A stretch of 64,000 nt of DNA. It comes from Catellatospora methionotrophica. GTDB lineage: Bacteria; Actinomycetota; Actinomycetes; Mycobacteriales; Micromonosporaceae. The position numbers and the translations under genes are program-made. The stretch spans positions 434,001 to 498,000 of the forward strand of contig NZ_JAAOTJ010000001.1 in the NCBI RefSeq assembly GCF_011297335.1, written 5' to 3'. Below the pieces are notes generated by a model. It was not told the DNA's origin. It was given only the letters and a program-made list of their open reading frames with translations, and made no database searches. Shown here in pieces: positions 31,421-40,338 of the stretch; positions within the stretch are counted from its first letter, which is position 1, and each line of letters starts with the position of its first letter.

Positions 31421-31507
31421 GGAAGGCTCCTGAGGTAAGCGACGCAAGCGGTGTCACGACGAGTGCCATCGTGCCAGGTCGCCGGGAGCGGACACGGCCG
31501 CCTCAGG

Positions 31508-31861
31508 TCACGGGTTGAGTTCGGACTGCCAGTTCGCCGGGACCCGGCCGCGCGGCCCCGGCGTGGGCTGGTCGGCGGGGTGGTGGGTGGGGGCGGTGAG
31601 CTTCGGCCCGTTCATGAACGATTCGGTGCGGTAGTCCCAGAACCAGTCCTCGCCCGGCTCGAAACTGGAGATCACCGCGTGCCCGGACGATGCGGCGTGC
31701 TTGGTCGCGTGCTGGGCCGGGGAGTTGTCGCAGCATCCGATATGGCCGCAGGCGGTGCAGCGCCGCAGGTGCAGCCACCACCCGCTGGTCTGCTCGCACT
31801 CCACGCACCCGGTGCCGCTCGGCGGCACACTCGGGTCGATGACCGACTCGTCGTACTTCAT
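31508..31861 (-). CDS. UBP-type zinc finger protein
   Basis: 117 residues. The finger spans CVECEQTSGWWLHLRRC, CGHIGCCDNSPAQHATKHA and SGHAVISSFEPGEDW, which supplies the Cys and His ligands of a ZnF-UBP domain. In eukaryotes this domain binds ubiquitin C-termini. In actinobacteria it occurs as free-standing small proteins of unknown role. The C-terminus is a proline-rich tail. ATG at 31861 gives the natural N-terminus (MKYDESVID), with GGTAGG about ten bases upstream. Neighbouring genes show no clear link. Confidence 0.85.
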   Translation of the reverse strand: MKYDESVIDPSVPPSGTGCVECEQTSGWWLHLRRCTACGHIGCCDNSPAQHATKHAASSGHAVISSFEPGEDWFWDYRTESFMNGPKLTAPTHHPADQPTPGPRGRVPANWQSELNP

Positions 31862-31973
31862 GCGCTGACCTACCCCACACGGTGGCATGAGCGGCCGCCG
31901 CACCTCCAGGATGACAGGATCACCGGCCCGATGCAGGCGGAAGGCGCGCAGCCGGCCGGGGAGGGCGTCCGGT

Positions 31974-32237
31974 TCAGCGCTCGCGCCGGCGCTGCACCGC
32001 GCCCCAGATCAGCAGGACGACGATGGCCCCGATCACCGAGCCGATCAGGCCGGACGGCCGCAGCGCCAGGCCGTCGCCACTGAGCAGGCTGATCCCGAGC
32101 CCGCCGACGAACGATCCGAGCAGACCGGCCGCCACCGCCTGCGGCCAGCGCACCTCGCGGAACCCGCCGCCCCGGACGATCACCCAGGCCAGCCAGCCGA
32201 CCAGGAAACCCCACACCAGAATCGCAAGAATAAGCAC
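31974..32237 (-). CDS. GlsB/YeaQ/YmgE-family small membrane protein
   Basis: 87 residues, three hydrophobic helices. An N-terminal segment LILAILVWGFLVGWLAW is followed by glycine-rich stretches (GLLGSFVGGLGISLL, the GLIGSVIGAIVVLLIWG stretch) and a basic tail, as in transglycosylase-associated or stress-induced membrane proteins. GTG at 32237 has GAAGGG eight bases upstream and is preferred to a GTG nine bases earlier that overlaps this site. The 261 bases to the rhamnulokinase end carry no gene I can support. Confidence 0.8.
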   Translation of the reverse strand: MLILAILVWGFLVGWLAWVIVRGGGFREVRWPQAVAAGLLGSFVGGLGISLLSGDGLALRPSGLIGSVIGAIVVLLIWGAVQRRRER

Positions 32238-32498
32238 GTCGAGCACCCTTCGCGTCGGCAGGCGGCAACCTGAACACCCAAGTGTCTCGTACCATTTCGC
32301 GATGTTATGCCGGAATCCCAGCACACCCCGAACACCCCCGCACGAGGCGCGCTAACGGACCCGGCCCGGCTCGAACGGGCAGCCACCCTCTCCGACTGCG
32401 GACGCGCCCTTACCGGTTAGACGCGCCTTGGGCGGGCACCGTCGATACTAGGCCGAGCCCCCTGAACCACCGCCGACATTTCCTGCTGGTGGCCGTGA

Positions 32499-33977
32499 TC
32501 ATCTGTAGAGCCGGGCCTGAAGTCCGGTCCACGCGGCCGGACCCGGATCGGTGCTGGGCAGGTATCGGCGGGTCGGCGTGTGGCGGCGTAGCAGGCCGCG
32601 CAGGTCGGCCAGGGAACCGTCGATCGCACCGATGGCACGGGCCTGGACGAGGGCGTTGCCGAGCGCGGTCGCCTCGACCGGGCCGGCGACGACCGGCAGC
32701 CCGCACGCGTCGGCGGTGAGCTGGCACAGCAGCTCGTTGCGCGCGCCGCCGCCCACCAGATGCACCGCCTCGACGTCGCGGTCGGCGAGTTCCCGGGCCC
32801 GGCGCACCGTACGCGCGTGGGCCAGGGCCAGGCTCTCCACGATGCAGCGCACCAGCGCGGCCGGGGACGCGGGTGCGGGCTGGCCGGTGCGGCGGCAGAA
32901 GTCGGCGATGCGGGCGGGCATGTCGCCCGGCGGCAGGAAGACCGGGTCGTCCGGATCGACGACGCTGACGAACGCGGGCTGCCGGGCCGCCTCGTCCAGC
33001 AGCGCCGCCAGATCGTCGGGCCGCCCCTGGGCCGACCAGACCCGCAGCGACTCCTGGACCAGCCACAGGCCCATCACGTTGCGCAGGTAGCGGACCGTGC
33101 CGTCGACACCGGCCTCGTTGGTGAACCCGGCCTGTCGGCCCGCTTCGGTTAGCACGGGCGCGGGCAGCTCCAGGCCGACCAGCGACCATGTGCCGCAGGA
33201 GATGTAGGCGAACCGGTCGCCGTCGGCGGGGACGCCGACGACCGCCGACGCGGTGTCGTGCGAGCCGACCGCGAGCACAGGCACCGACGGTTTCAGGCCG
33301 GTCGTCTCGGCCACGTCGGGTCGCAGCGTGCCGATCCGCTCCCCCGGTTGCCGTACCGGCGCGAACAGGTCCCGGTCGAGGTCCAGTGCGGTGATCAGCT
33401 CGGTCGACCAGTCGCCGGTGGTCGCGTCGAGCAGCCCCGTCGTGGACGCGTTGGTGAGTTCCGCGCCCTGTTCACCGGTGAGCCAGTACGCCAGCAGGTC
33501 CGGCATGAGCAGCATCCGGTGGGCCGCGGCGGCGGCCGGGGTGCCGCGTGCCGCGACGAGCTGGTAGATCGTGTTGAACGGCAGGTTCTGCAGGCCGGTG
33601 ACGGCGTACAGGCGGGCCGGGTCGAGCTGGGCGTGCACCCGGGCCATGACGCCCTCGGTGCGCTCGTCGCGGTAGCCGACCGGGTTGCCGATGAGCGCCC
33701 CGGTGGCGTCGAGCAGCCCGTAGTCGACGGCCCACGAGTCGATGCCGATGCCGTCGAGGCCGCCGGGGGCCGCGCGCCCGGCGGCGCGCAGCCCGTCGAG
33801 GACGCCCCGGTACAGGGCGAGCACGTCCCAGTGCAGGGTGCCGCCGACGCGCACCGGCTCGTTGCCGAACCGGTGCAGTTCGGACAGGTCGAGCAGGTCG
33901 CGCCCGACGCGGGCGAGCATCACCCGGCCGCTGGACGCGCCCAGGTCGGCCGCCGCGACGGTGGCGATCTCGGTCAT
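32499..33977 (-). CDS. rhaB: L-rhamnulokinase
   Basis: Phosphorylates L-rhamnulose at O-1 with ATP. 492 residues of the FGGY/ASKHA kinase fold: AAADLGASSGRVMLA at the N-terminus (phosphate 1 loop, including the RhaB-typical GASSGR), DGIGIDSWAVDYGLLD, SHDTASAVVGVP and the FAYISCGTWSLVGLE strand, then VHLVGGGARNELLCQ (adenosine motif). The ATG at 33977 follows AAGGAAGG. It is the last gene of the unit binding protein, isomerase, aldolase/dehydrogenase, kinase, and starts 17 bases after the aldolase gene. The function is strengthened by the whole locus. Confidence 0.92.
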   Translation of the reverse strand: MTEIATVAAADLGASSGRVMLARVGRDLLDLSELHRFGNEPVRVGGTLHWDVLALYRGVLDGLRAAGRAAPGGLDGIGIDSWAVDYGLLDATGALIGNPVGYRDERTEGVMARVHAQLDPARLYAVTGLQNLPFNTIYQLVAARGTPAAAAAHRMLLMPDLLAYWLTGEQGAELTNASTTGLLDATTGDWSTELITALDLDRDLFAPVRQPGERIGTLRPDVAETTGLKPSVPVLAVGSHDTASAVVGVPADGDRFAYISCGTWSLVGLELPAPVLTEAGRQAGFTNEAGVDGTVRYLRNVMGLWLVQESLRVWSAQGRPDDLAALLDEAARQPAFVSVVDPDDPVFLPPGDMPARIADFCRRTGQPAPASPAALVRCIVESLALAHARTVRRARELADRDVEAVHLVGGGARNELLCQLTADACGLPVVAGPVEATALGNALVQARAIGAIDGSLADLRGLLRRHTPTRRYLPSTDPGPAAWTGLQARLYR

Positions 33978-33993
33978 GTGCCTTCCTTCGTGG

Positions 33994-36033
33994 TCAGCGC
34001 AGGAACGCGGCGGCGACCCCGGCGTCGACCGGGATGTGCAGGCCGGTGGTGTGGGACAGCTCCCCGGCGGTGAGCACGAACACCGCGTTGGCGACGTGCT
34101 CCGGCAGCACTTCGCGTTTGAGCAGGGTGCGCTGGGCATAGTAGGCGCCGAGTTCGGATTCGGGCACGCCGTAGACGGCGGCTCGTTTCGCACCCCAGCC
34201 TCCGGCGAAGATGCCGGAGCCGCGGACGACGCCGTCGGGGTTGACGCCGTTGACGCGGATGCCGTGCTCGCCGAGTTCGGCGGCGAGCAGCCGCACCTGG
34301 TGGGCCTGGGCGGCTTTGGCGGCGCTGTAGGCGACGTTGTTCGGGCCCGCGAAGACGCTGTTCTTGCTGGAGATGTAGACGATGTCGCCGCCCATGCCCT
34401 GCGCGGTCATCACCCGGGCGGTCTCGCGGGAGACGAGGAACGAGCCCTTGGCCATCACGGAGTGCTGCAGGTCCCAGTCGGCCTCGGTGGTCTCCAGCAG
34501 CGGTTTGGAGATCGACAGCCCGGCGTTGTTGACGACGAGGTCGACGCCGCCGAACGCCAGGCAGGCGGCCCGGACCAGGTCGGCGAGCGCGGCGGCGTCG
34601 GTGACGTCGGCGCGTACGCCGATCGCGGTGTCGGTGTCGCCCAGCTCGGCGGCGACCCGGTCGGCGGCGTCGCCGTCGCGGTCGGCGACCACGACGCACG
34701 CGCCCTCGGCGGCCAGGCGGTGGGCGATGGCGCGGCCGATGCCCGAGCCGCCCCCGGTGACGAGTGCGATCCGGGCGGCCAGCGGCCGGGGCTTGGGCAG
34801 CCGGGCGAGTTTCGCCTCCTCCAGGGCCCAGTATTCGATGCGGAACTTCTCCCGCTCGTCGATGGGCACGTACCGGGACACCGCCTCGGCCCCGCGCATC
34901 ACGTTGATCGCGTTGAGGTAGAACTCGCCCGCGATCCGGGCGGCCGGCTTGCTCGCGCCGAAGGTGAACATGCCGACGCCGGGCACCAGCACGACGGCCG
35001 GGTCCGCGCCGCGCATCGGCGGCGAGCCGGGTTCGGCGTGCTCCTGGTAGTAACGGGTGTAGTCGGCGCGGTAGGCCTGGTGCAGCTCGCGCAGCCGGGC
35101 GGCGGTCTCGTCGAGCGGGGCGGTCGGCGGCAGGTCGAGCAGCAGCGGGCGCACCTTCGTACGCAGGAAGTGGTCCGGGCAGGAGGTGCCCAGCGCGGCC
35201 AGGTGCGGGTGCCGGGCGCGGGCCAGGAAGTCGAGCACCGGCCCGCTGTCGGTGTAGTGGCCGACCTGCGGGCTGTCGGTGGAGGCGAGCCCGCGCAGGA
35301 TCGGGAACAGCGCGGCGGCCCGCTCGTGCCGGTCGGCCTCGGGCAGCGGGGTGTATCCGTCCAGCTCCGGCCCGAACGGCTCGGCCCGGCCGTGCTCGTC
35401 GAGGAAACGCTGCGCCACCTGGATGATCTCCAGGCTGTTGGCTTCGCACTGCTCGCTGGTGTCGCCCCAGGCGGTGACGCCGTGCCCGCCGAGGATCACG
35501 CCGATCGCGGCGGGGTGAGCGCGGCGCACCTCGGCGATGTCCAGGCCGAGCTGGAAACCGGGCCGCCGCCAGGGCACCCAGACCACGCGGTCGCCGAAGC
35601 AGCTATTGGTCAGCTCGGGGCCGTCGGCGGCGGTGGCCAGCGCGATACCGGAGTCGGGGTGCAGGTGGTCGACGTGCGCGGCGTCGACCAGGCCGTGCAT
35701 GGCGGTGTCGATGGACGGGGCCGCGCCGCCGCGCCCGTGCAGGCAGTAGTCGAACGCCGCGACCATCTCGTCCTCGCGGTCCGCGCCCGGATAGGTCCCG
35801 GCCAGCTCGCGCAGCCGGTCCAGCCGCAGCACCGCGAGCCCGGCCGTGGTCAGCGTGCCGAGGTCGCCGCCGGAGCCCTTGACCCACAGCAGCTCGACGT
35901 CGCCGCCGGTCACCGGGTCGGCGGCGGTGCCCTTGGCGGAGGTGTTGCCGCCGCCGAAGTTGGTGTTGCGCCGGTCGCCGCCCAGCCGCCGCGAGCGGGC
36001 GACGAGCTGCGCGGGCAGGTCCGCGGTGGTCAC
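33994..36033 (-). CDS. Bifunctional L-rhamnulose-1-phosphate aldolase / L-lactaldehyde dehydrogenase
   Basis: 679 residues. The N-terminal half (about 1-400) is a class II aldolase domain: NTNFGGGNTSAKG at the start, HLHPDSGIALA with the metal histidines, and VILGGHGVTAWG with a further histidine. The C-terminal half (about 420-679) is a classical SDR: LVTGGGSGIGRAIAHRLAAE (GxxxGxG), NNAGLS, YISSKNS and the YSAAKAAQ motif with Tyr and Lys. This fused protein, known as RhaEW or YuxG type, cleaves rhamnulose-1-phosphate to DHAP and L-lactaldehyde and oxidises the latter to lactate. GTG at 36033 is chosen because it overlaps the isomerase stop (GTGA). The kinase gene follows after 17 bases. Confidence 0.92.
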   Translation of the reverse strand: MTTADLPAQLVARSRRLGGDRRNTNFGGGNTSAKGTAADPVTGGDVELLWVKGSGGDLGTLTTAGLAVLRLDRLRELAGTYPGADREDEMVAAFDYCLHGRGGAAPSIDTAMHGLVDAAHVDHLHPDSGIALATAADGPELTNSCFGDRVVWVPWRRPGFQLGLDIAEVRRAHPAAIGVILGGHGVTAWGDTSEQCEANSLEIIQVAQRFLDEHGRAEPFGPELDGYTPLPEADRHERAAALFPILRGLASTDSPQVGHYTDSGPVLDFLARARHPHLAALGTSCPDHFLRTKVRPLLLDLPPTAPLDETAARLRELHQAYRADYTRYYQEHAEPGSPPMRGADPAVVLVPGVGMFTFGASKPAARIAGEFYLNAINVMRGAEAVSRYVPIDEREKFRIEYWALEEAKLARLPKPRPLAARIALVTGGGSGIGRAIAHRLAAEGACVVVADRDGDAADRVAAELGDTDTAIGVRADVTDAAALADLVRAACLAFGGVDLVVNNAGLSISKPLLETTEADWDLQHSVMAKGSFLVSRETARVMTAQGMGGDIVYISSKNSVFAGPNNVAYSAAKAAQAHQVRLLAAELGEHGIRVNGVNPDGVVRGSGIFAGGWGAKRAAVYGVPESELGAYYAQRTLLKREVLPEHVANAVFVLTAGELSHTTGLHIPVDAGVAAAFLR

Positions 36034-37196
36034 GCGCCCCACCCGGCCTGCCGCCCGCCGATCCGCGCGGCCTCGATCTGCTGCTGGTATCCGCTGGCGT
36101 GGTAGGCGGCGATCGGGTCGGGATCGATGCCCAGCTCGGTACGCAGCTCGGCGAGCAGCGGGCGTACGTCGGTGCTGAACGCGTCCATCAGCACCCCGTG
36201 CGCGCCGAGCACGTCACCGGCCAACTGGGCGGCGGACAGCGCGGCGGCGTCGACGAGCAGCGCCTTGGCGACGGCCTCCTGGACGTTGAGCACCGAGCGG
36301 ATCAGCGCCGGGACCTTGGCCTCCAGGTTGTGGCACTGGTCGAGCATGTACTCCACCCCGGAGTCGGGCCGGATCGCGTCGGCGCGCACGAGTTCGTGGG
36401 CGATGCGGAACAGCTGGAACGGGTCGGCCGCGCCGACCATCAGGTCGTCGTCGGCGTAGTTGCGGCTGTTGAAGTGGAAGCCGCCGAGCTTGCCGAACCG
36501 GTGCAGCACGGTCACCAGGAACTCGATGTTGGTGCCGGGTGCGTGGTGTCCGGTGTCGACGAGCACCTGCGCCTTGTCGCCCAGCGCGACGCAGTGCGCG
36601 TACGAGGTGCCCCAGTCGGGCACGTCCATGCTGTAGAAGTGCGGCTCGAACAGCTTGTACTCGACGAGCATGCGCTGGTCGGGGCCGAGCCGGTCGTAGA
36701 CCTCGCGCAGCGCGTCGGCGAGGCGGTCCTGGCGGGCGGCGACGGAGTCCTGCCCGGCGTAGTTGGTGCCGTCGGCGAACCACAGCGACAGCACCTTCGA
36801 GCCGGTGGCGTCCATGATGTCGACGCATTCGAGCAGGTGGTCGATGGCTTTGCGGCGTACGCCCGGGTCGGGGTGGCAGACGCTGCCGAGCTTGTAGTCG
36901 TCCTCCTGGAACACGTTGGGGTTGATCGCGCCGAGGCGGATGCCGTGCTCGGCGGCGTGGCGGGCCAGGTCGGCGTAGTCGTCGACGCGGTCCCAGGGGA
37001 TGTGCAGGGCCACGCTGGGCGCAGCGCCGGTCAGGCGGTGCACCGTCGCCGCGTCGGCGACCTTCTCGTACGCGTCGCGGGGCACCCCGGCCTGCGCGTA
37101 CACCTTGAACCTCGTGCCCGAGTTCCCGTACGCCCACGATGGCGTCTCGATGCGCATGGCGCGCAGGGCGGCTTTGACGGCGGCGTGGTCGTTCAT
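36030..37196 (-). CDS. rhaI: L-rhamnose isomerase (RhaI type)
   Basis: Converts L-rhamnose to L-rhamnulose. A 388-residue TIM barrel of the xylose-isomerase-like group. It matches the Pseudomonas stutzeri-type enzyme rather than E. coli RhaA. Seen are LHIPWDRVDDYADLA near residue 63, KVLSLWFADGTNYAG, LVEYKLFEPHFY (metal glutamate), VDTGHHAPGTNIEF (metal histidine and aspartate), and GGFHFNSRNYADDDLMVGA. It starts at ATG 37196 with AGGAG six bases upstream and overlaps the next gene by four bases. A stem-loop separates it from the binding-protein gene upstream, probably letting that gene be expressed at a higher level. Confidence 0.92.
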   Translation of the reverse strand: MNDHAAVKAALRAMRIETPSWAYGNSGTRFKVYAQAGVPRDAYEKVADAATVHRLTGAAPSVALHIPWDRVDDYADLARHAAEHGIRLGAINPNVFQEDDYKLGSVCHPDPGVRRKAIDHLLECVDIMDATGSKVLSLWFADGTNYAGQDSVAARQDRLADALREVYDRLGPDQRMLVEYKLFEPHFYSMDVPDWGTSYAHCVALGDKAQVLVDTGHHAPGTNIEFLVTVLHRFGKLGGFHFNSRNYADDDLMVGAADPFQLFRIAHELVRADAIRPDSGVEYMLDQCHNLEAKVPALIRSVLNVQEAVAKALLVDAAALSAAQLAGDVLGAHGVLMDAFSTDVRPLLAELRTELGIDPDPIAAYHASGYQQQIEAARIGGRQAGWGA

Positions 37197-37215
37197 GTGA
37201 CTCTCCTGGCTGGGT

Positions 37216-37245
37216 GGGCGGGTGGCGGCGGACCGCCACCCGCCC
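37216..37245 (-). terminator. Intercistronic stem-loop after the sugar-binding protein gene
   Basis: A 13-base-pair perfect GC stem (37216-37228 with 37233-37245), loop of four, between the binding protein stop and the isomerase start. Such hairpins often stabilise the upstream message or give partial termination, so that binding protein exceeds enzymes. No U-tract. Confidence 0.65.
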
Positions 37246-37250
37246 CCGGA

Positions 37251-38225
37251 TCACTTGACGGTGTCGACGTTGTCCTTGGAGATCAGCTGCACGGGGTTGT
37301 AGACCTCGCGCTCGGCCGCGTTGTCGAAGGTGATCGCGGTCTTGTTCAGGGCCTGCTCGGCGAGCTTGACCGTCAGCGCGCCCATCGCGGTCGGGTCCTG
37401 GGCGACGGTCGCGGCGAGGCCGTCGGCCTTGATCGCGGTCAGCGCCTCGGGGTCGGCGTTGAAGCCGACGGCCACGATGTCCTTGACCGGGCTCTTGCCC
37501 GCGTCCTTGATCGCGTTGGCGGCGGCCACGCCCATCGGGTCGTTGCAGGCGAACACGCCCGCGACGTCGGGGTTCTTGGCCAGGATGTCCTTCATGACCT
37601 TGTACCCCTCCTCCGCCTTGGAGTTGCCCGACAGCTCGGCAACGACCTTGAACCCGGCCTTCTCGATCGCCTCCTTGAAGCCCGCGTTGCGCCGGGCGGC
37701 GTAGACCGCGGACGGCTCGCAGGTGATCGAGGCGACGTTCTTGCCGGTCTTGCCGTTGGCGGCGATCTGCTTGGCCATGTACTCGGCGGCGAGCTTGCCG
37801 CCGCCGCTGTTGTCGGAGATGACGATCGCGTCGTAGGGAGCGCCGCCGCCGCCGATGTCGTCGACGATCACCGGCACGCCCTTGGCCTTGGCCTTGGCGA
37901 TGATCGGGCCGAGCGCGCTGGGCTTGAACGGGCTGATGATGAGCACGTCGACGCCGGAGTCGATGAGCGCCTGCGCGCCGGTGACCATCTCGTTCTCGTC
38001 GCTCTTCTCGTCGTGGAGCTTGAACTCCCAGCCCTTGGCCGTGACGGCCTCGCGGGTGCCCTTCTCCATCTTCTGGAAGAACTCGTACTGCATGTCGTAC
38101 ACGGAGAAGCCGACGACGACCTTGTCGTCCTTCGGGGCGTTCGGGTCGGTCGCGTTGGAGTCGGTGCAGCCGGTCAGGACCAGCGCACCGGCCAGGGCGA
38201 GCGGGAGGAGACCCTTCTTGAACAT
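37251..38225 (-). CDS. Rhamnose ABC transporter substrate-binding lipoprotein
   Basis: 324 residues of the periplasmic-binding-protein type I (ribose/RhaS) group. The N-terminal signal ends in a lipobox (LVLTGC, cysteine near residue 20), so it is tethered to the membrane. The sugar-binding core starts at KVVVGFSVYDMQYEFFQKME, with ALIDSGVDVLIISPFKPSAL, VIVDDIGG, GVFACNDPMGVAAANAI and IVAVGFNADPEAL. Its gene is first in the unit leading to isomerase, aldolase/dehydrogenase and kinase, and carries its own LacI-type operator (38263-38276) about 40 bases upstream, with GGAAGGA before the start. Rhamnose as ligand is inferred from the locus. Confidence 0.9.
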   Translation of the reverse strand: MFKKGLLPLALAGALVLTGCTDSNATDPNAPKDDKVVVGFSVYDMQYEFFQKMEKGTREAVTAKGWEFKLHDEKSDENEMVTGAQALIDSGVDVLIISPFKPSALGPIIAKAKAKGVPVIVDDIGGGGAPYDAIVISDNSGGGKLAAEYMAKQIAANGKTGKNVASITCEPSAVYAARRNAGFKEAIEKAGFKVVAELSGNSKAEEGYKVMKDILAKNPDVAGVFACNDPMGVAAANAIKDAGKSPVKDIVAVGFNADPEALTAIKADGLAATVAQDPTAMGALTVKLAEQALNKTAITFDNAAEREVYNPVQLISKDNVDTVK

Positions 38226-38262
38226 CGGCGATGTTCCTTCCAGTGTCGGGACTTAGGGACGG

Positions 38263-38276
38263 TTGATTCGTTTCAA
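38263..38276. promoter_or_regulatory. LacI-type operator TTGATTCGTTTCAA (rhamnose regulon site 1)
   Basis: Pattern TTGAWWCGWWTCAA, palindromic about the central CG, in the 89-base gap between the binding-protein start and the end of the permease gene. Shares CGTTTCAW with three further sites (41900, 42030, 49933). Confidence 0.7.
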
Positions 38277-38314
38277 ATTCGGTCGAGCGCCTGGCCCGAC
38301 GGCATACCCGGGGG

Positions 38315-39385
38315 TCAGGCGCTGTCGGGATCGGTTGATCTTCCGGCCAGGCCCGCCACGGCACGCCGCAGTGAGCCGGGCACGGCGAAGCGGGTCCGCA
38401 GCCCGTCGACGGTCAGGGCGACGATCAGCACGCAGCCGAGCACGATGCGCTGGTATGCCGAGGGCACGCCCTGCCCGACGAGCACGTCGTTGAGCACGCT
38501 GACCAGCAGCACGGCGGAGAACGTGCCGATCAGCGTGGCCTTGCCGCCCTTGAGGCTGGTGCCGCCGAGCACCACGGCGGCGATCACCTTGAGCTCGAAC
38601 CCGTCCTGGGCCGAGCCGTCGGCGGTCCACACCCGCGTGATGTAGGTCAGCGCGGCGATGCCGACGCTGAGCCCCACCAGCGCGAAGACGAACAGCTGGA
38701 TACGCCCGGCGGAGATGCCGCAGAACCGGGCGGCCGCCGGCGACGAGCCGTAGGCCAGCACGCGGCGGCCGGTGGCGGTGCGCCGCAGCAGGACCCAGGC
38801 GGCGGCGTACACCACGAGCATGATCACGAATGGCAGCGGCACCCCGGCGACGTTCAGCCCGCCGATCTTCACGAACGGCGAGCCGATCTGGTCGTACGGC
38901 AGGGTCTGCGGCCCGTCCTGGGTCAGGATGTAGGCCACGCCCCGGAACACGAACAGGGTGCCCAGTGTCGCCACGAACGGCGGCACCCGCAGTTTCGTGA
39001 TCAGCCCCGCGTTGACCAGCCCGCAGGCCAGCCCGGTGGCGATCGCCGCGCCGACCGCGGCCGGGGTGCCGCCCGCGCCGTACGCCAGCAGGGTCACGAC
39101 GCTGACCAGCGCGAGCTGCCCGCCGACCGACAGGTCGAACGCCCCGGCGGCGATGGCGAACGTCATGCCCGCCGCGACGATCCCCAGGTACGCGCTCTCG
39201 CGCAGCACCGACTGGAGGTTCTCCAGTTGCAGGAAGCCGGGCGCGACCAGCGGCGTGAGCGCGAGCAGGAGCAGCAGGATCGCGGTGATGCCCCAGGTGT
39301 CCCAGAGCCGTCCCAGCGACGGGCGCTCGGCCCGGTCGGCGAGGACCGGTTCCGGTGCGGCGGTGCGGGTGTCGGTGGTGGTCAT
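38315..39385 (-). CDS. Sugar ABC transporter permease (rhamnose), second permease
   Basis: 356 residues, about ten hydrophobic segments of the BPD_transp_2 (RbsC/RhaP/RhaQ) type. Marks include [19 protein letters not shown] near residue 98 and a C-terminal [17 protein letters not shown] (EAA-like loop, about 290) followed by the final helices. ATG at 39385 overlaps the stop of the first permease gene (ATGA), so it is translationally coupled. The cytoplasmic N-terminus (about 30 residues) is longer than in the first permease. The gene ends the ATPase-permease-permease unit; the next unit has its own operator. Confidence 0.9.
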   Translation of the reverse strand: MTTTDTRTAAPEPVLADRAERPSLGRLWDTWGITAILLLLLALTPLVAPGFLQLENLQSVLRESAYLGIVAAGMTFAIAAGAFDLSVGGQLALVSVVTLLAYGAGGTPAAVGAAIATGLACGLVNAGLITKLRVPPFVATLGTLFVFRGVAYILTQDGPQTLPYDQIGSPFVKIGGLNVAGVPLPFVIMLVVYAAAWVLLRRTATGRRVLAYGSSPAAARFCGISAGRIQLFVFALVGLSVGIAALTYITRVWTADGSAQDGFELKVIAAVVLGGTSLKGGKATLIGTFSAVLLVSVLNDVLVGQGVPSAYQRIVLGCVLIVALTVDGLRTRFAVPGSLRRAVAGLAGRSTDPDSA

Positions 39386-40338
39386 GCGGTGACCTCCCGG
39401 ACGGCGGGCGCGGGGGCGGGGGTGCGCCGCAGGGCCAGCAGCGCCAGCGCGGTGACCAGCAGCAGGCCCACGCTGATGCGCTGGTAGGCGGGCGGGGTGT
39501 TGAGCAGGTTGAGGCCGTTGCGGATGGTCTCGATGAGCACCGCGCCGAGCACGGTGCCCAGCACCGAGGCGCGGCCGCCGAGCAGCGCGGTGCCGCCGAG
39601 CACGACCACGGTGATCGCGTCGAGTTCGAAGCCGAGCCCCAGCTGCCCGTTGCCCTTCTGCAGCTGGCTGGAGATCAGCAGTCCCCACAGCCCGCCGGAC
39701 ATGCCGACCAGGACGTACACGGCGATCCTGATCCGGTCGACGGGCAGGCCGGAGACCCGGGCGGCCTCGCGGTGCGAGCCGACGGCGCAGACCCAGCGCC
39801 CGAAGCGGGTCCGGTTGACCGTCCACCAGGCCAGCGCACCTGCCACGACCGCGAGCAGGATGGGCATGGGCACGCCCAGCGGCCGTCCGCCGACGAGGTA
39901 TTTCAGCGTGGCCGAGCTGACGATCTGGTCGTGCCCGTCGGTGTAGGCCAGCGACAGCCCGCGCACGATCACGAGCGTGGCCAGCGTCGCGATGAACGGC
40001 GTGACGCCGAGCTTGGTCACGACGAGGCCGTTGGCCAGGCCGACCAGCGCCCCGGCCGCCAGCGCGAGCAGCATCGCCAGCGGGGCGGGCACCCCGTCGA
40101 TGATGGCCGAGCAGCAGACGACTCCGGCCAGGGAGACGGTCGAGCCGATGGACAGGTCGAACTCGCCCATCGCCAGGCACAGCGTCATCGCCAGGCCGGG
40201 GATCGCCACGATCGCGGCGGCGACCAGCACGTTCTCCAGGTTGCCGCCGGTCAGGAAGCTGTCGGTGGTCAGCGCGAGCGCCACCGCGACCCCGAGCAGG
40301 GGCAGCGCGAGCGGGGCGCGGCGCAGCAGGCCGGTCAC
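39382..40338 (-). CDS. Sugar ABC transporter permease (rhamnose), first permease
   Basis: 318 residues, the same family as the downstream permease. It has [20 protein letters not shown] at about 52-71 (the conserved GxFDLSVG segment) and [18 protein letters not shown] at about 250-267. ATG at 40338 overlaps the ATPase stop (ATGA). Two different permeases form the membrane channel with the double ATPase, as in RhaP and RhaQ. Start and end overlaps on both sides indicate strict co-translation. Confidence 0.9.
   Translation of the reverse strand: MTGLLRRAPLALPLLGVAVALALTTDSFLTGGNLENVLVAAAIVAIPGLAMTLCLAMGEFDLSIGSTVSLAGVVCCSAIIDGVPAPLAMLLALAAGALVGLANGLVVTKLGVTPFIATLATLVIVRGLSLAYTDGHDQIVSSATLKYLVGGRPLGVPMPILLAVVAGALAWWTVNRTRFGRWVCAVGSHREAARVSGLPVDRIRIAVYVLVGMSGGLWGLLISSQLQKGNGQLGLGFELDAITVVVLGGTALLGGRASVLGTVLGAVLIETIRNGLNLLNTPPAYQRISVGLLLVTALALLALRRTPAPAPAVREVTA

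Noticed and set aside
33742-38645. Two long plus-strand frames opposite the rhamnose enzymes
   Set aside because: Same antisense effect; the translated products are Gly/Arg/His/Val-rich without domains.
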